Origin: an uncultured Bermanella sp.
GTDB lineage: Bacteria; Pseudomonadota; Gammaproteobacteria; Pseudomonadales; Oceanobacteraceae
DNA: 64,000 nucleotides
Direction of reading: 5' to 3'
NCBI GenBank assembly: GCA_913058575.1
Contig: CAJXRF010000008.1
Coordinates: forward strand, 35,051 to 99,050
In this document: in pieces, positions 55,571 to 64,000 of the stretch
How positions within the stretch are numbered: the stretch's first letter is position 1
Layout: each line of letters begins with the position of its first letter
Program-made: the position numbers and the translations under genes
The notes under the pieces: generated by a model
Seen by the model: only the letters and a program-made list of their open reading frames with translations
Told to the model about the DNA's origin: nothing
Databases searched by the model: none

Positions 55571-57190
55571 ATGAAGAACATTTCCATTAAGCAAAAGCTG
55601 TATGCATTTGCTCTGTTGGTGACACTTTGTTTTGTGATTATTGGTTTTTCAGGGATGTACTTAACTGGCCAAGTGGCCAATATTTCCAATACAATTTATC
55701 AGGAAAACACGATACCTCTTTCTAAATTGCAGAACGTACGCAGTATGTTGTGGAATGTCTATTACCGCTTAATTGTCCATGCCAGCAGTTTTGAAGACGA
55801 AATTATGCTGCCTGCTGAAACAGAACTAACAGAAATATCAAAAAATGTGGTGGAACAATTAAAGGCTTACAGCGCTGAAGATAGAAGTACTCAAGAAGTT
55901 GGCCCTAAAGCCATTGCCTTATGGCAGGGCTTTATAACAGGGGCTGGCCAAAATGCTTTGGAAATGAGTAAAAACTTTGCCAAAGAAGATGCCATGGCCA
56001 TTTTATTAAACGAAGGCAATGCACAATTTACCGGCGTTTTAAAACTACTTGAAGGGGAAATTAATCGTCTAGGGGCTTCGGTAGAGGAGTTAAGTCATGA
56101 CGCTGAAGACATTCAAACGTTTGCCACGTCTAGTTCCATCACCATCACGCTGGTCTTAGCTGTGGTCGTTATAGTGTTGGCATTGTTGATAATTCGTTCG
56201 ATCATTAGCCCATTAACGTTATTACAAAAAGCCGCTAAGAATGTTGCCGATAACTCAGATTTAAAAGTTCGAGTTAATTATGACAACAAGGATGAAGTGG
56301 GCAGTGCCATTAGTGCCTTTAATGCCATGCTTGAACATTTCTCCAATGCATTAAGAAGAATAGACGAGACAGCTGTTAAGCAACATGAGGCAGCCGTTGG
56401 GATGTCGCAAATGGCAGAATCCAATAAAACAGATATTCACCAACAAACTGAAGAAATTAACTCTGTAGCCACCTCGGTAACCGAAGTATCGGCTACCATT
56501 AATGACGTGGTGCAACATGCCAATGAAGCTGAGCAAGCCGCTAATTCGGCTAAAAGCAGCGTCAGTGGCGGGCGCAGCGTAGTAGAACAAACCATCAATG
56601 AAATTAGTGTTTTGGCTGATAATGCGCAAACCACCACCGAAGTGTTAACCACATTAGAAAAAGAAGGTGAAAATATTGGCCAAGTGTTAAGTGTTATTCG
56701 TGGCATTGCGGACCAAACGAATTTGTTGGCATTAAATGCAGCCATTGAAGCAGCACGGGCAGGCGACATGGGGCGAGGTTTTGCAGTCGTGGCCGATGAA
56801 GTGAGATCTTTGGCAAAACGTACCCAAGACTCCACCAGTGAAATAGAGGGCATGATAGACAGATTCCAATCGGGTACAGGACAAGCGGTTGAAGTGATTC
56901 AAAAAAGTGCCCAACAAACCAAGAATTCAATGGAAGCTGCCAATAAGGCAGGTGAATCCTTAGATGAAATCGTGCAAGCAGTAGATGTGATTCAGCGTAT
57001 GAATTCTGAAATCGCCTCTGTGTCAGCGGAGCAATCTAAGGTGATTGATGGCATAAATGAAAGTACCGAAAATATTTTACAGATAGCCAAAAAATCTACG
57101 GATAGTTCGGAAACCACGGTAACCACTTGCCAATCTGTGACAGACATGACACAGCAGGTTAAGCAAATGGTGTCTCAATTTAAGGTATAA
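55571..57190 (+). CDS. Methyl-accepting chemotaxis protein (four-helix-bundle type)
   Basis: A 539-residue chemoreceptor: membrane helix (about 10-30), periplasmic four-helix-bundle domain (about 31-185), second helix (about 187-207), HAMP (about 207-262), and a cytoplasmic signalling domain with the highly conserved tip [20 protein letters not shown] followed by [18 protein letters not shown]. No CheR-binding pentapeptide is at the C-terminus (ends FKV). The start at 55571 gives a normal N-terminus ([13 protein letters not shown]). The UrtA-like binding protein gene starts 18 bp after its stop, suggesting that the binding protein presents a ligand to this receptor. Confidence 0.93.
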   Translation: MKNISIKQKLYAFALLVTLCFVIIGFSGMYLTGQVANISNTIYQENTIPLSKLQNVRSMLWNVYYRLIVHASSFEDEIMLPAETELTEISKNVVEQLKAYSAEDRSTQEVGPKAIALWQGFITGAGQNALEMSKNFAKEDAMAILLNEGNAQFTGVLKLLEGEINRLGASVEELSHDAEDIQTFATSSSITITLVLAVVVIVLALLIIRSIISPLTLLQKAAKNVADNSDLKVRVNYDNKDEVGSAISAFNAMLEHFSNALRRIDETAVKQHEAAVGMSQMAESNKTDIHQQTEEINSVATSVTEVSATINDVVQHANEAEQAANSAKSSVSGGRSVVEQTINEISVLADNAQTTTEVLTTLEKEGENIGQVLSVIRGIADQTNLLALNAAIEAARAGDMGRGFAVVADEVRSLAKRTQDSTSEIEGMIDRFQSGTGQAVEVIQKSAQQTKNSMEAANKAGESLDEIVQAVDVIQRMNSEIASVSAEQSKVIDGINESTENILQIAKKSTDSSETTVTTCQSVTDMTQQVKQMVSQFKV

Positions 57191-57208
57191 CCTTGCAGGA
57201 AATTGACC

Positions 57209-58492
57209 ATGAGTACTTCACGACGCACCTTTGTTAAAAACTGGTCGCTTGCAGCAGCGGCTTTAAGCTTGCCGGGTTTTCCTAACCTGGCTTATGCACT
57301 CAGTGCTTCGGATAATATCCGTTTGGGCATGGTGCTATCTTCCACAGGATTCATGAGCGGGGTTGAGCCTTACCAGGCCGCCGTTTTAATGATGGGCATT
57401 GAAGAGGTAAACAGTTCTGGTGGTATAAATGGTGCCAAGCTTGTACCTGAATTACGCGACCCTGGCAGTGATTGGGGAAAGTATGCAAAACAAGCCAAAG
57501 AGTTGGTGGACAGCGGTGTTTCGATTTTTCATTCCTGCTATACCTCGGCCAGCCGCGAATCTTTATTGCCTGTGATTCAAAAAGCCAATGGCTTATTGTT
57601 TTACCCAACTTACTACGAAGGTCGTGAGTGCTCCGATAACATGGTCATGACGGGTTCCTGTCCTAATCAACAAGTGGATAATTCTGTCCCTTGGATGATT
57701 AAAAAAGCCGGCAAGAAAATTTATTTAATAGGCTCCAACTACATTTACCCACGTACCATGAATAAAGCCGCCAAACTTTCCATTAAAGCCAATGGTGGCT
57801 CCGTAGTAGGTGAGAAATACGTAGATTTAGGCTTGACCACTACAGCCGGTTATAAAAGTATTGTGGCGGATATAAAAGCTAAAAAACCGGATTGGGTGTT
57901 ATCCAATGTGGTGGGAGCATCAGGTGATGCTTTCATGCAAGAGTACGCTAATCAAGGCTTAACCGCGGCTAACATGCCTATTTTGGCTTACCCAATGACT
58001 GAGCCTGAGGTGCTATCTGCAGGCATTAAAAATTGTAAAGGTCACTATACATCGTTTACGTATTTCCAAACGGTAGATACCCCAGAAAATAAAGCCTTTG
58101 TTAAACGCTTTAAAGACTTCTTAGCGGCCAATAAGAGCCAGTTCCCATTACCGCCGGTGACATCTGGCGTAATGCAAGCGGCTTACAGTGGCTTTTTGGC
58201 CTTCGTGGAAGCGGCCAAAAAAGCCAATAGTGTAGACCCAGTGGCCTTGGTGAATGCTTGTAAAGGGATGGAAATAAATGCACCGGAAGGCAAGGTACGT
58301 ATTAACTCTGAAAACTTACACACAGCATTAAGACCTAGAATAGGTCAGGTAAACGATGAGGGCTTATTTGATATTTTGGATGAGTCTGCAAGCCTAGTTG
58401 AACCCCTAGTGTTTAATCCTAAAATAGACCCAGGTAAAACCTGTGAAAAAGGCGGTGAGTATTACATTAGAGGTAAGCGAGTGCCCACTTAG
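57209..58492 (+). CDS. UrtA-like Tat-exported branched binding protein without transporter
   Basis: A 427-residue periplasmic binding protein of the Peripla_BP_5/6 group. The N-terminus carries a twin-arginine signal (STSRRTFVKNW then a hydrophobic stretch to about residue 31). The mature part matches UrtA, the urea-binding protein: IRLGMVLSSTGFMSG, YTSASRESLLPV, FYPTYYEGRECSDN, TGSCPNQQVDNSVPW and YIYPRTMNKAAK. AGGA lies eight bases before the ATG at 57209; a TTG at 57203 is less likely. No urtBCDE genes are present, so it likely senses urea or an amide for the preceding receptor or kinase. An intrinsic terminator follows. Confidence 0.87.
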   Translation: MSTSRRTFVKNWSLAAAALSLPGFPNLAYALSASDNIRLGMVLSSTGFMSGVEPYQAAVLMMGIEEVNSSGGINGAKLVPELRDPGSDWGKYAKQAKELVDSGVSIFHSCYTSASRESLLPVIQKANGLLFYPTYYEGRECSDNMVMTGSCPNQQVDNSVPWMIKKAGKKIYLIGSNYIYPRTMNKAAKLSIKANGGSVVGEKYVDLGLTTTAGYKSIVADIKAKKPDWVLSNVVGASGDAFMQEYANQGLTAANMPILAYPMTEPEVLSAGIKNCKGHYTSFTYFQTVDTPENKAFVKRFKDFLAANKSQFPLPPVTSGVMQAAYSGFLAFVEAAKKANSVDPVALVNACKGMEINAPEGKVRINSENLHTALRPRIGQVNDEGLFDILDESASLVEPLVFNPKIDPGKTCEKGGEYYIRGKRVPT

Positions 58493-58534
58493 CTTTAATA
58501 GCTAACTTAGGGTAGATCAGCCGCCAAAATAATC

Positions 58535-58555
58535 AGCCCCAGTTGGGGCTTTTTT
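58535..58555 (+). terminator. Intrinsic terminator after the UrtA-like gene
   Basis: A 6-bp stem AGCCCC/GGGGCT with an AGTT loop and six T residues. It closes the chemoreceptor and binding-protein unit. Confidence 0.8.
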
Positions 58556-58724
58556 ACGGCCTCAGTTAAAGTTTATAAATGAGACCGTTTTAGCAAAGCT
58601 TTTAAATAACCCCCTTTTAAACATTTGTCATGGACAATGGATCGCTCATTTGTGATCTAGCTCCACGCCAGCGTTAGCCTAATTCATTATATTGCGGTTT
58701 TCTATTGATGGATCATCATCCCAA

Positions 58725-60122
58725 ATGGCTGCCATAACCCCCTCTAATTCCAAGCAAAAGACAGCCTTAGTGGTAGATGATTCTAAATTGGCCCGTTATG
58801 TTCTTAAAGAAATGCTGCTGGAACTGGGCATACAGGTAGAAACCGCTGAGTCTGCAGAAGAAGCGTTAGGCTCGTTAAGTGCGTTCAGGCCCGATGTGAT
58901 CTTTATGGATCATATGATGCCAGGCATGGATGGTTTTCAAGCTGTGCAGGCCATCAAGAACGATCCCAAAACAGCCATGATTCCAATATTAATGTATACC
59001 TCAAAGGATGGTGGGGTTTATGTGAGCCAAGCTCGTGCCTTGGGTGCGGTGGGGGTTTTGCCTAAAAAATTAAAGCCAGTGCAACTTGAAAAAGTCTTAA
59101 TGCAATTAAGATTGGTGCCTTTTAAAGAACCCCAAAAGAAAAAAGATACAAATGTAGAAGCACCACAAACAGAAACACCAGAATCGACAGTGCAAGCCCA
59201 GCGGCCATCAGCAGAAATTCATTCCATTATAGGGTCTACCTCTCTCACTAAAAAAGGCCAAGCCCATAGCCTAGAAGATTTAGCTCGTAGCGCCAGCGAA
59301 GAACAAGAAAAAGACTCCATGCGACAACTGTTTCGCCAGTTGTTTATCGAACAAAGAGACAGTATTAAACATGACCAATGGCAATTAGTGGATGCATTAG
59401 TCGCTCAAGTAACCCCCATAGTTTTAGCCTCTCGTAATAAAATAGCCACCTGGCAAGTGATGGTTTTAAGCGGCATATTCGCTTTTCTCATTGCCATTAT
59501 GGTATTGCTGTACGGCTTGTTGAATATTGGTGATACGCAACAGCAAAAACTTCAGCAACAACTAAGCGAACAGCAAGATACTCTACAAGAATTAAAGAGC
59601 GATTTTAAAAATGTTCAATTTAATCAAGCGATCCCGTTAGTTAATGAAAATAAAACGCCTAATCTTAAACCCATGGAATGGGCTATTAATCAAAATTCAC
59701 AGCTACCAGCTGTGAATGCATTAAGCAGCCTAAAGACTCATCAATATATTGCTCAACTACTTAATCAATTAGATGACTTTGAATTCACAGGTACTTTATA
59801 TATTCAGTTTCATTCAGGCGTTTTTTGCCAGCAAAAAACAAAATCAGGCTCGCGAGTTTTAGCTGAAGGTAATAAAGGCATTTCTGAATGTTTGTTCAGT
59901 GCGTATGAAGTGAATAACCAAAATGAAATTACTGAGTTTGAAGATTACCTAGTGAGTTTAGGTCAAGAATTTAGCAATATACATATCGCGTTTGAATCCA
60001 TAGGAACTCAATATACGTTAGTCGATTACCCTGATGCGGCTGAAGACATTAGTGTAGGGCAGTGGAATAACATCGCTAAGAAAAACAATCGCTTTAACTT
60101 CGTTCTAGTCAATGATGAATAA
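58725..60122 (+). CDS. Membrane-anchored receiver-domain protein
   Basis: A 465-residue protein with unusual layout. Residues about 12-130 form a standard receiver (TALVVDDSKLARYVLKEML, phospho-acceptor D62 in VIFMDHMMPGMDG, the TSKDG switch and the KK pair in LPKKLKP). A charged linker (about 135-240) follows, then one membrane helix (about 244-266) and a C-terminal part (about 270-465), with a short coiled coil (QQQKLQQQLSEQQDTLQEL), that would lie outside the cytoplasm. No DNA-binding or enzyme domain is seen. The start is uncertain: 58725 (ATG) is preferred over a TTG at 58692. It follows the sensory cluster and may receive its phosphate. Confidence 0.8.
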   Translation: MAAITPSNSKQKTALVVDDSKLARYVLKEMLLELGIQVETAESAEEALGSLSAFRPDVIFMDHMMPGMDGFQAVQAIKNDPKTAMIPILMYTSKDGGVYVSQARALGAVGVLPKKLKPVQLEKVLMQLRLVPFKEPQKKKDTNVEAPQTETPESTVQAQRPSAEIHSIIGSTSLTKKGQAHSLEDLARSASEEQEKDSMRQLFRQLFIEQRDSIKHDQWQLVDALVAQVTPIVLASRNKIATWQVMVLSGIFAFLIAIMVLLYGLLNIGDTQQQKLQQQLSEQQDTLQELKSDFKNVQFNQAIPLVNENKTPNLKPMEWAINQNSQLPAVNALSSLKTHQYIAQLLNQLDDFEFTGTLYIQFHSGVFCQQKTKSGSRVLAEGNKGISECLFSAYEVNNQNEITEFEDYLVSLGQEFSNIHIAFESIGTQYTLVDYPDAAEDISVGQWNNIAKKNNRFNFVLVNDE

Positions 60123-60177
60123 ACCCTATCTTTAAAATAATGAATTAATAAGAATAACGTTAAACTTTTAAAGTAAA

Positions 60178-60207
60178 ACAAAAAAAGCCCCGAAGGGCTT
60201 TTTTTGT
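60178..60207. terminator. Bidirectional terminator between the receiver gene and fadB
   Basis: A perfect 13-bp stem ACAAAAAAAGCCC/GGGCTTTTTTTGT with a CGAA loop, A-rich and T-rich on opposite sides. It serves both the rightward receiver gene and the leftward fad operon. Confidence 0.88.
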
Positions 60208-60256
60208 TTGGCCGTGAATTAAAACGGCCAGTTTACAGGACACTTGTATAAATTAA

Positions 60257-62404
60257 TTATACAAAGTCTTCGCCTTTAGCAGCTTGCTCGATCAATATCT
60301 TCGGAGCCGTAAAGCGCTCGCCATATTTCTCGGTTAGCTCATTGGTACGGTCAAGGAAGTTTTGAACACCAAAAGAGTTCACGTACTGAATGCAACCGCC
60401 GGTCCAAGGTGCGAAACCTAAACCAAAGATAGAACCAATGTTGGCATCGGCTACAGAGGTTAATACGTTTTCTTCGTAACAGCGTAAAGTTTCCAAAGAC
60501 ATGCGGAACAATAAACGTTCTTTAACATCGTCAAATGGAAGTTGTACATCTTCTTTAGTGAACAAGTTAACCAGTTCAGGCCATACGAACTTTTTACCGC
60601 CTTTTGGATACTCGTAGAATCCAGCACCATCCAATTTACCTGGACGCTTGTATTCGTCTAGCATCTGGTTAGTTAAAATTTCCGCTGCACCTACAGGTAA
60701 AGTACCACCTTCAGCTTCAATATCTAAACGAGACTGGTTAGTCACCTTGCGAGACAGGTTCATGTTTACTTCATCTTGAATGGCCAGTGGGCCAACCGGC
60801 ATGCCGGCTTGAAGTGCTGCACTTTCAATTACGTTCGGGTGAACACCTTCAGACAACATAGTGATGCCTTCGTTGATGAAAGTCGCAAACGTACGAGAGG
60901 TGTAGAAACCACGGCTGTCGTTTACAACGATAGGTGTTTTATTGGTTTGCAATACGTAGTCAAAGGCACGAGCTAAGGTTTCATCATTGGTTTTTTCACC
61001 CGTGATAATTTCAACAAGCGGCATTTTATCTACCGGGCTAAAGAAGTGAAGACCAATGAACTTTTCAGCATTCTTAGACGCTTCAGCCAAACCAGTAATT
61101 GGTAGGGTAGAAGTGTTTGAAGCAAATACACCTTCTGGTGACATGTGCGCTTCAGCTTCTTGAGTCACTTTAGCTTTAAGTTCACGGCTTTCGAATACCG
61201 CTTCGATGATTAAATCACAACCGTCTAGGTCTTTGGCTTCAGAGGTAGGCGTAATTAACGCTAAGATGCCGTCCATTTTTTCTTGAGTCATGCGCTTTTT
61301 GCTAACTTTCTTTTTAAGCAAGTTAGCAGAGTACTCTTTACCCTTTTCAGCAGCTTCAATGGATATGTCTTTAAGCACCACTTCAATACCGGCAATGGCA
61401 GAGCTGTAGGCGATACCAGCACCCATCATGCCCGCACCTAATACACCGACTTTCTTAGTGGTGTACTTAGGAATATCGTTAGGGCGTGAACCACCGGCTT
61501 TAATTGCGTTTAGTTGGAACCAAAGCGTACCAATCATGTTTTTAGAAACTTGACCAGTAGCCAGTTCGGTGAAGTAGCGAGATTCAATACGGCAAGCGGT
61601 ATCGAAATCGACTAGAGTACCTTCAGTGGCAGCAGCGATGATTTTTTCAGGGGCAGGGTAAACACCTTTAGTTTTCTTGCGCAAAATAGAGGGCAAGATG
61701 GCCAGCATCTGGCTCACTTTTGGATTTTGTGCGTTGCCACCAGGAATTTTAAAACCCTTAACGTCAAAAGGCTGAACCGCTTTAGGGTTTTCCAAAATGA
61801 AGGCTTTAGCTTTTGAAATTAATTCTTCCGCTGTTTCAGCAGTATCATCAATTAAGCCAGCTTTAAGCGCAGATTGCGGATTAACCTGCTTGCCTTCTAG
61901 TAAGTAACCAAAGGCTTTTTCCAAACCTAATAAGCGAGTCATACGCACAACGCCACCGCCACCAGGCAATAGGCCAAGTGTCACTTCAGGCAAACCGACT
62001 TTTAATTTTTTGTCGTTTAATGCGATTCTATGATGGGCTGCTAGACACAGTTCAAAACCACCGCCTAACGCTGCGCCATTAATAGCGGCCACAACAGGTT
62101 TGCCTAACGTCTCTAAAGTACGCATAGGGGCTTTAAGGCCTTCAACCGCTGCAAAAAACTCAACAGCTTGTTCAGGTTGCACTTTAATAATGTCGTTTAA
62201 ATCGCCGCCAGCGAAAAAAGTTTTCTTGGCAGAGGCGATGATCACACCACTAATGGAGTCAATTTCTTTTTCAACACGGGCCACCACTTCTTGGTAAGCT
62301 TCGGTGAATACTTTGTTCATTGTATTTGCGCTTTGACCCGGAACATCAATGGTCAGCGTTACAATGTTGTCACTGTCTTTTTCAAAACGAATAGCTTCAG
62401 TCAT
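60257..62404 (-). CDS. FadB/FadJ-type bifunctional enoyl-CoA hydratase / 3-hydroxyacyl-CoA dehydrogenase
   Basis: A 715-residue multifunctional beta-oxidation subunit. The N-terminal crotonase domain (about 1-190) shows AAINGAALGGGFELCLAAHHR and GLPEVTLGLLPGGGGVVRMTRLLG with the two catalytic glutamates. The NAD domain (about 315-490) has VGVLGAGMMGAGIAYSSAI and IGLHFFSPVDKMPLVEII with the catalytic histidine; the C-terminal domain continues to the end (GFGLGFAPWTGG-like segment). It follows the thiolase gene by 29 bp on the same strand, so the thiolase is translated first. It is closest to the FadJ/anaerobic-type and short forms, which I cannot separate by eye. Confidence 0.93.
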   Translation of the reverse strand: MTEAIRFEKDSDNIVTLTIDVPGQSANTMNKVFTEAYQEVVARVEKEIDSISGVIIASAKKTFFAGGDLNDIIKVQPEQAVEFFAAVEGLKAPMRTLETLGKPVVAAINGAALGGGFELCLAAHHRIALNDKKLKVGLPEVTLGLLPGGGGVVRMTRLLGLEKAFGYLLEGKQVNPQSALKAGLIDDTAETAEELISKAKAFILENPKAVQPFDVKGFKIPGGNAQNPKVSQMLAILPSILRKKTKGVYPAPEKIIAAATEGTLVDFDTACRIESRYFTELATGQVSKNMIGTLWFQLNAIKAGGSRPNDIPKYTTKKVGVLGAGMMGAGIAYSSAIAGIEVVLKDISIEAAEKGKEYSANLLKKKVSKKRMTQEKMDGILALITPTSEAKDLDGCDLIIEAVFESRELKAKVTQEAEAHMSPEGVFASNTSTLPITGLAEASKNAEKFIGLHFFSPVDKMPLVEIITGEKTNDETLARAFDYVLQTNKTPIVVNDSRGFYTSRTFATFINEGITMLSEGVHPNVIESAALQAGMPVGPLAIQDEVNMNLSRKVTNQSRLDIEAEGGTLPVGAAEILTNQMLDEYKRPGKLDGAGFYEYPKGGKKFVWPELVNLFTKEDVQLPFDDVKERLLFRMSLETLRCYEENVLTSVADANIGSIFGLGFAPWTGGCIQYVNSFGVQNFLDRTNELTEKYGERFTAPKILIEQAAKGEDFV

Positions 62405-62433
62405 TTTTAATATACCTTTTTAATTTCCGTCGC

Positions 62434-63642
62434 TTAAACGCGTTCAATGATTGTTGCGATGCCCATACCACCACCTACACAAAGTGTGCATAGACCGTAG
62501 CGTTTTTCTTGACGCTCAAGCTCGTCAAGACAAGTACCAATAATCATGGCACCCGTGGCACCCAGAGGGTGACCCATGGCGATAGAACCACCATTAACGT
62601 TAATTTTTTCACTTGGTACGTTTAATTCTTTTTGGAATTTCATAACCACAGAAGCAAACGCTTCGTTTACTTCAAATACATCGATGTCTTCAGCGGTTAA
62701 ACCCGCTTTAGCCAAAGCTTTACGAGCAGCAGGAGCTGGACCGGTTAGCATGATGGTGGATTCAGTAGAGGTCAGTGCAACAGAAACAATACGACCGCGT
62801 GGCTTAAGACCCTGTTCAACACCAGCTTTTTTGCTACCGATTAAAACAAGTGCTGCGCCATCAACGATGCCTGAGCTGTTACCAGGAGTGTGAACGTGAT
62901 TGATTTCTTCAACCTGTGGGTATTTTAATTTGGCTGAATCGTCAAAGCCCATTTGACCAGGCATTTCAAAAGACGCTTTCAAACCCGCCAAGCCCTCGGC
63001 TGTGGTGTTGGCACGAATGAATTCATCGTTATCAAGAATCACTACGCCGTTTTGATCGGTAACCGGAATCACTGAATTTTTAAAGCGACCCTCAGCTTGT
63101 GCGGCTGCCGCTTTGCGTTGTGAGTCGGCCGCGTATGCATCAACATCGGCACGAGAAAAGCCTTCCAGTGTGGCGATCAAATCTGCGCCAACACCTTGTG
63201 GTACGAAACCGGTATGGAAGTTAGACGCTGGATCAAGTGCCCAAGCACCGCCGTCAGAACCCATAGGCACACGAGACATGGACTCAACACCACCGGCAAC
63301 CACTAAATCTTCCCAACCAGAAGCCACTTTCATGGCCGCCATGTTTACCGCTTCAAGACCTGATGCACAAAAACGGTTTAATTGAACCGCAGAAACAGAC
63401 TCATCCCAGTCGGCTACCATGGCCGCTGTTTTACCAATGTCGCAACCTTGGTCACCAATTGGCGTGACACAACCAATTACCACGTCTTCAACCTTGCTGG
63501 TATCTAGGCTGTTACGCTTTTCTAATGCTTTCATCAAACCAACAAGCAGAGATACTGGCTTAACTTCGTGTAAAGAACCGTCTTTTTTGCCCTTGCCTCG
63601 TGGTGTACGAATGGCATCAAAAATAAATGCGTCTTGGCTCAT
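62434..63642 (-). CDS. Acetyl-CoA C-acyltransferase (thiolase) of the fad operon
   Basis: A 402-residue thiolase catalysing the last step of beta-oxidation. The active site is complete: nucleophile C92 in [12 protein letters not shown], the NEAFASV motif, H358 in [12 protein letters not shown], and C388 in [12 protein letters not shown]. The start is set at 63642 ([18 protein letters not shown]), with AAGG six bases before it; a longer frame reaching 63783 runs through repeat sequence and has no family match. It pairs with the hydratase/dehydrogenase gene downstream. Upstream lie an operator-like dyad and a tandem repeat array. Confidence 0.93.
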   Translation of the reverse strand: MSQDAFIFDAIRTPRGKGKKDGSLHEVKPVSLLVGLMKALEKRNSLDTSKVEDVVIGCVTPIGDQGCDIGKTAAMVADWDESVSAVQLNRFCASGLEAVNMAAMKVASGWEDLVVAGGVESMSRVPMGSDGGAWALDPASNFHTGFVPQGVGADLIATLEGFSRADVDAYAADSQRKAAAAQAEGRFKNSVIPVTDQNGVVILDNDEFIRANTTAEGLAGLKASFEMPGQMGFDDSAKLKYPQVEEINHVHTPGNSSGIVDGAALVLIGSKKAGVEQGLKPRGRIVSVALTSTESTIMLTGPAPAARKALAKAGLTAEDIDVFEVNEAFASVVMKFQKELNVPSEKINVNGGSIAMGHPLGATGAMIIGTCLDELERQEKRYGLCTLCVGGGMGIATIIERV

Positions 63643-63673
63643 GTTGGACCTTTTTATCGTTGTCTTAGAAATA

Positions 63674-63687
63674 ACAAATGTATTTGT
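63674..63687. promoter_or_regulatory. Operator-like dyad upstream of the fad operon
   Basis: ACAAAT-GT-ATTTGT, an inverted repeat with 6-bp arms, 32 bases before the thiolase start. Leftward fad operons are often controlled by TetR-type fatty-acid regulators with AT-rich palindromes, and this is a candidate. It does not match the FadR or PsrA consensus exactly. Confidence 0.3.
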
Positions 63688-63714
63688 CAGCTTACACATA
63701 CTGTACCCCTGAGC

Positions 63715-64000
63715 CCAATTGTGAACCAATGGCCATTTCAGACTTAAACGGTGGCGGGATAATTCAGGAAAATCCAGAAGCAACTGGCCGATTTCAGATT
63801 AATGTAATTATGGTCGCTGAGTATGGCTAGTTTTTAGATTGTGAGCTTATAAACACCATTTTAGACTTAAAGGGTGGCGGGATAATTCAGGTGAAATTCA
63901 GAGGCAACTGATCGATTTCAGATTACTTAGTGATTTAATGTTTATGCAGTGGAGTCTGCTTTGTTCTTCGATTGTGAGCCTATAAACACCATTTCAGACT
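63715..64000. repeat. Tandem repeat array upstream of the fad operon, continuing off the window
   Basis: A ~70-bp block occurs at 63733-63801 and 63856-63925, and begins again at 63989. Both full blocks start CCATTT(C/T)AGACTTAAA, share GTGGCGGGATAATTCAGG, and end CGATTTCAGATTA. Between blocks is a second shared element GATTGTGAGC(T/C)TATAAACACC (about 63837-63857 and 63970-63990), preceded by variable sequence. A degenerate copy of that element may precede the first block (near 63715-63732). The period is 123 then 133 bp. It is not a CRISPR: the blocks are too long and the gaps unequal. No gene is seen in it. Confidence 0.8.

Noticed and set aside
63643..63783. N-terminal extension of the thiolase into the repeat region
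   Set aside because: The extra 47 residues come from repeat and promoter sequence, and a proper ribosome-binding site precedes the internal ATG at 63642.
63715..64000. CRISPR array
   Set aside because: The repeated blocks are about 70 bp, much longer than CRISPR repeats, and the gaps differ and partly repeat each other.

Overview
The window reads as the chromosome of a marine, AT-leaning gammaproteobacterium related to pseudomonads and Oceanospirillales-type bacteria (Bermanella/Oleispira/Oceanobacter-like; this placement is an inference from gene content). Three blocks match well-known pseudomonad gene orders: mlaEDCB-ibaG-murA-hisGDC (1-7047), trpDC-vfr-osmC-speD-coq7 (8370-15378), and aroQ-prmA-DUF3426-dusB-fis-purH-purD-retS (read leftward, 25550-15437). 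The blocks differ from the pseudomonad pattern in informative ways: trpG is absent beside trpD, accB and accC are absent between aroQ and prmA, an HD-GYP response regulator sits between trpC and vfr, and the RetS-like hybrid kinase has one receiver domain.

From 25.6 to 31.7 kb is a c-di-GMP neighbourhood: a two-receiver GGDEF cyclase divergent from a LapG protease and LapD receptor, followed by a PCu(A)C copper chaperone and a DUF2333 membrane protein. From 32 to 44 kb lie accessory metabolic genes: a long-chain-type acyl-CoA dehydrogenase, an AraC regulator, an alpha-methylacyl-CoA racemase-like protein, a GFA/amidohydrolase/PiT operon, a double-CDGSH plus glutamate-synthase FMN-domain fusion, a RecQ helicase and a small cytochrome c.

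The most unusual stretch is 44.8-48.3 kb. A secreted lipase with an AHSNG nucleophile elbow is followed by a parvulin-like protein lacking the usual histidines, a divergent membrane-anchored lipase-foldase-like protein, and an AraC regulator convergent with it. This looks like a lipase export and folding cassette with an extra chaperone. Next come a Crp-family regulator divergent from a class I HMG-CoA reductase with no other mevalonate-pathway gene in view.

From 51.2 to 60.1 kb is a sensory cluster: a family 3 binding protein, a CHASE3-GAF hybrid histidine kinase with HPt, a methyl-accepting chemotaxis protein, a Tat-exported UrtA-like binding protein without ABC permeases, and a receiver domain fused to a transmembrane helix and an extracytoplasmic domain. 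The window ends with a fadAB-type beta-oxidation operon, whose upstream side carries a tandem array of about 70-bp repeats running off the right edge. Two 95-98 bp imperfect palindromes fill the purH-purD gap. No rRNA, tRNA, complete insertion sequence, prophage or CRISPR array was recognised.
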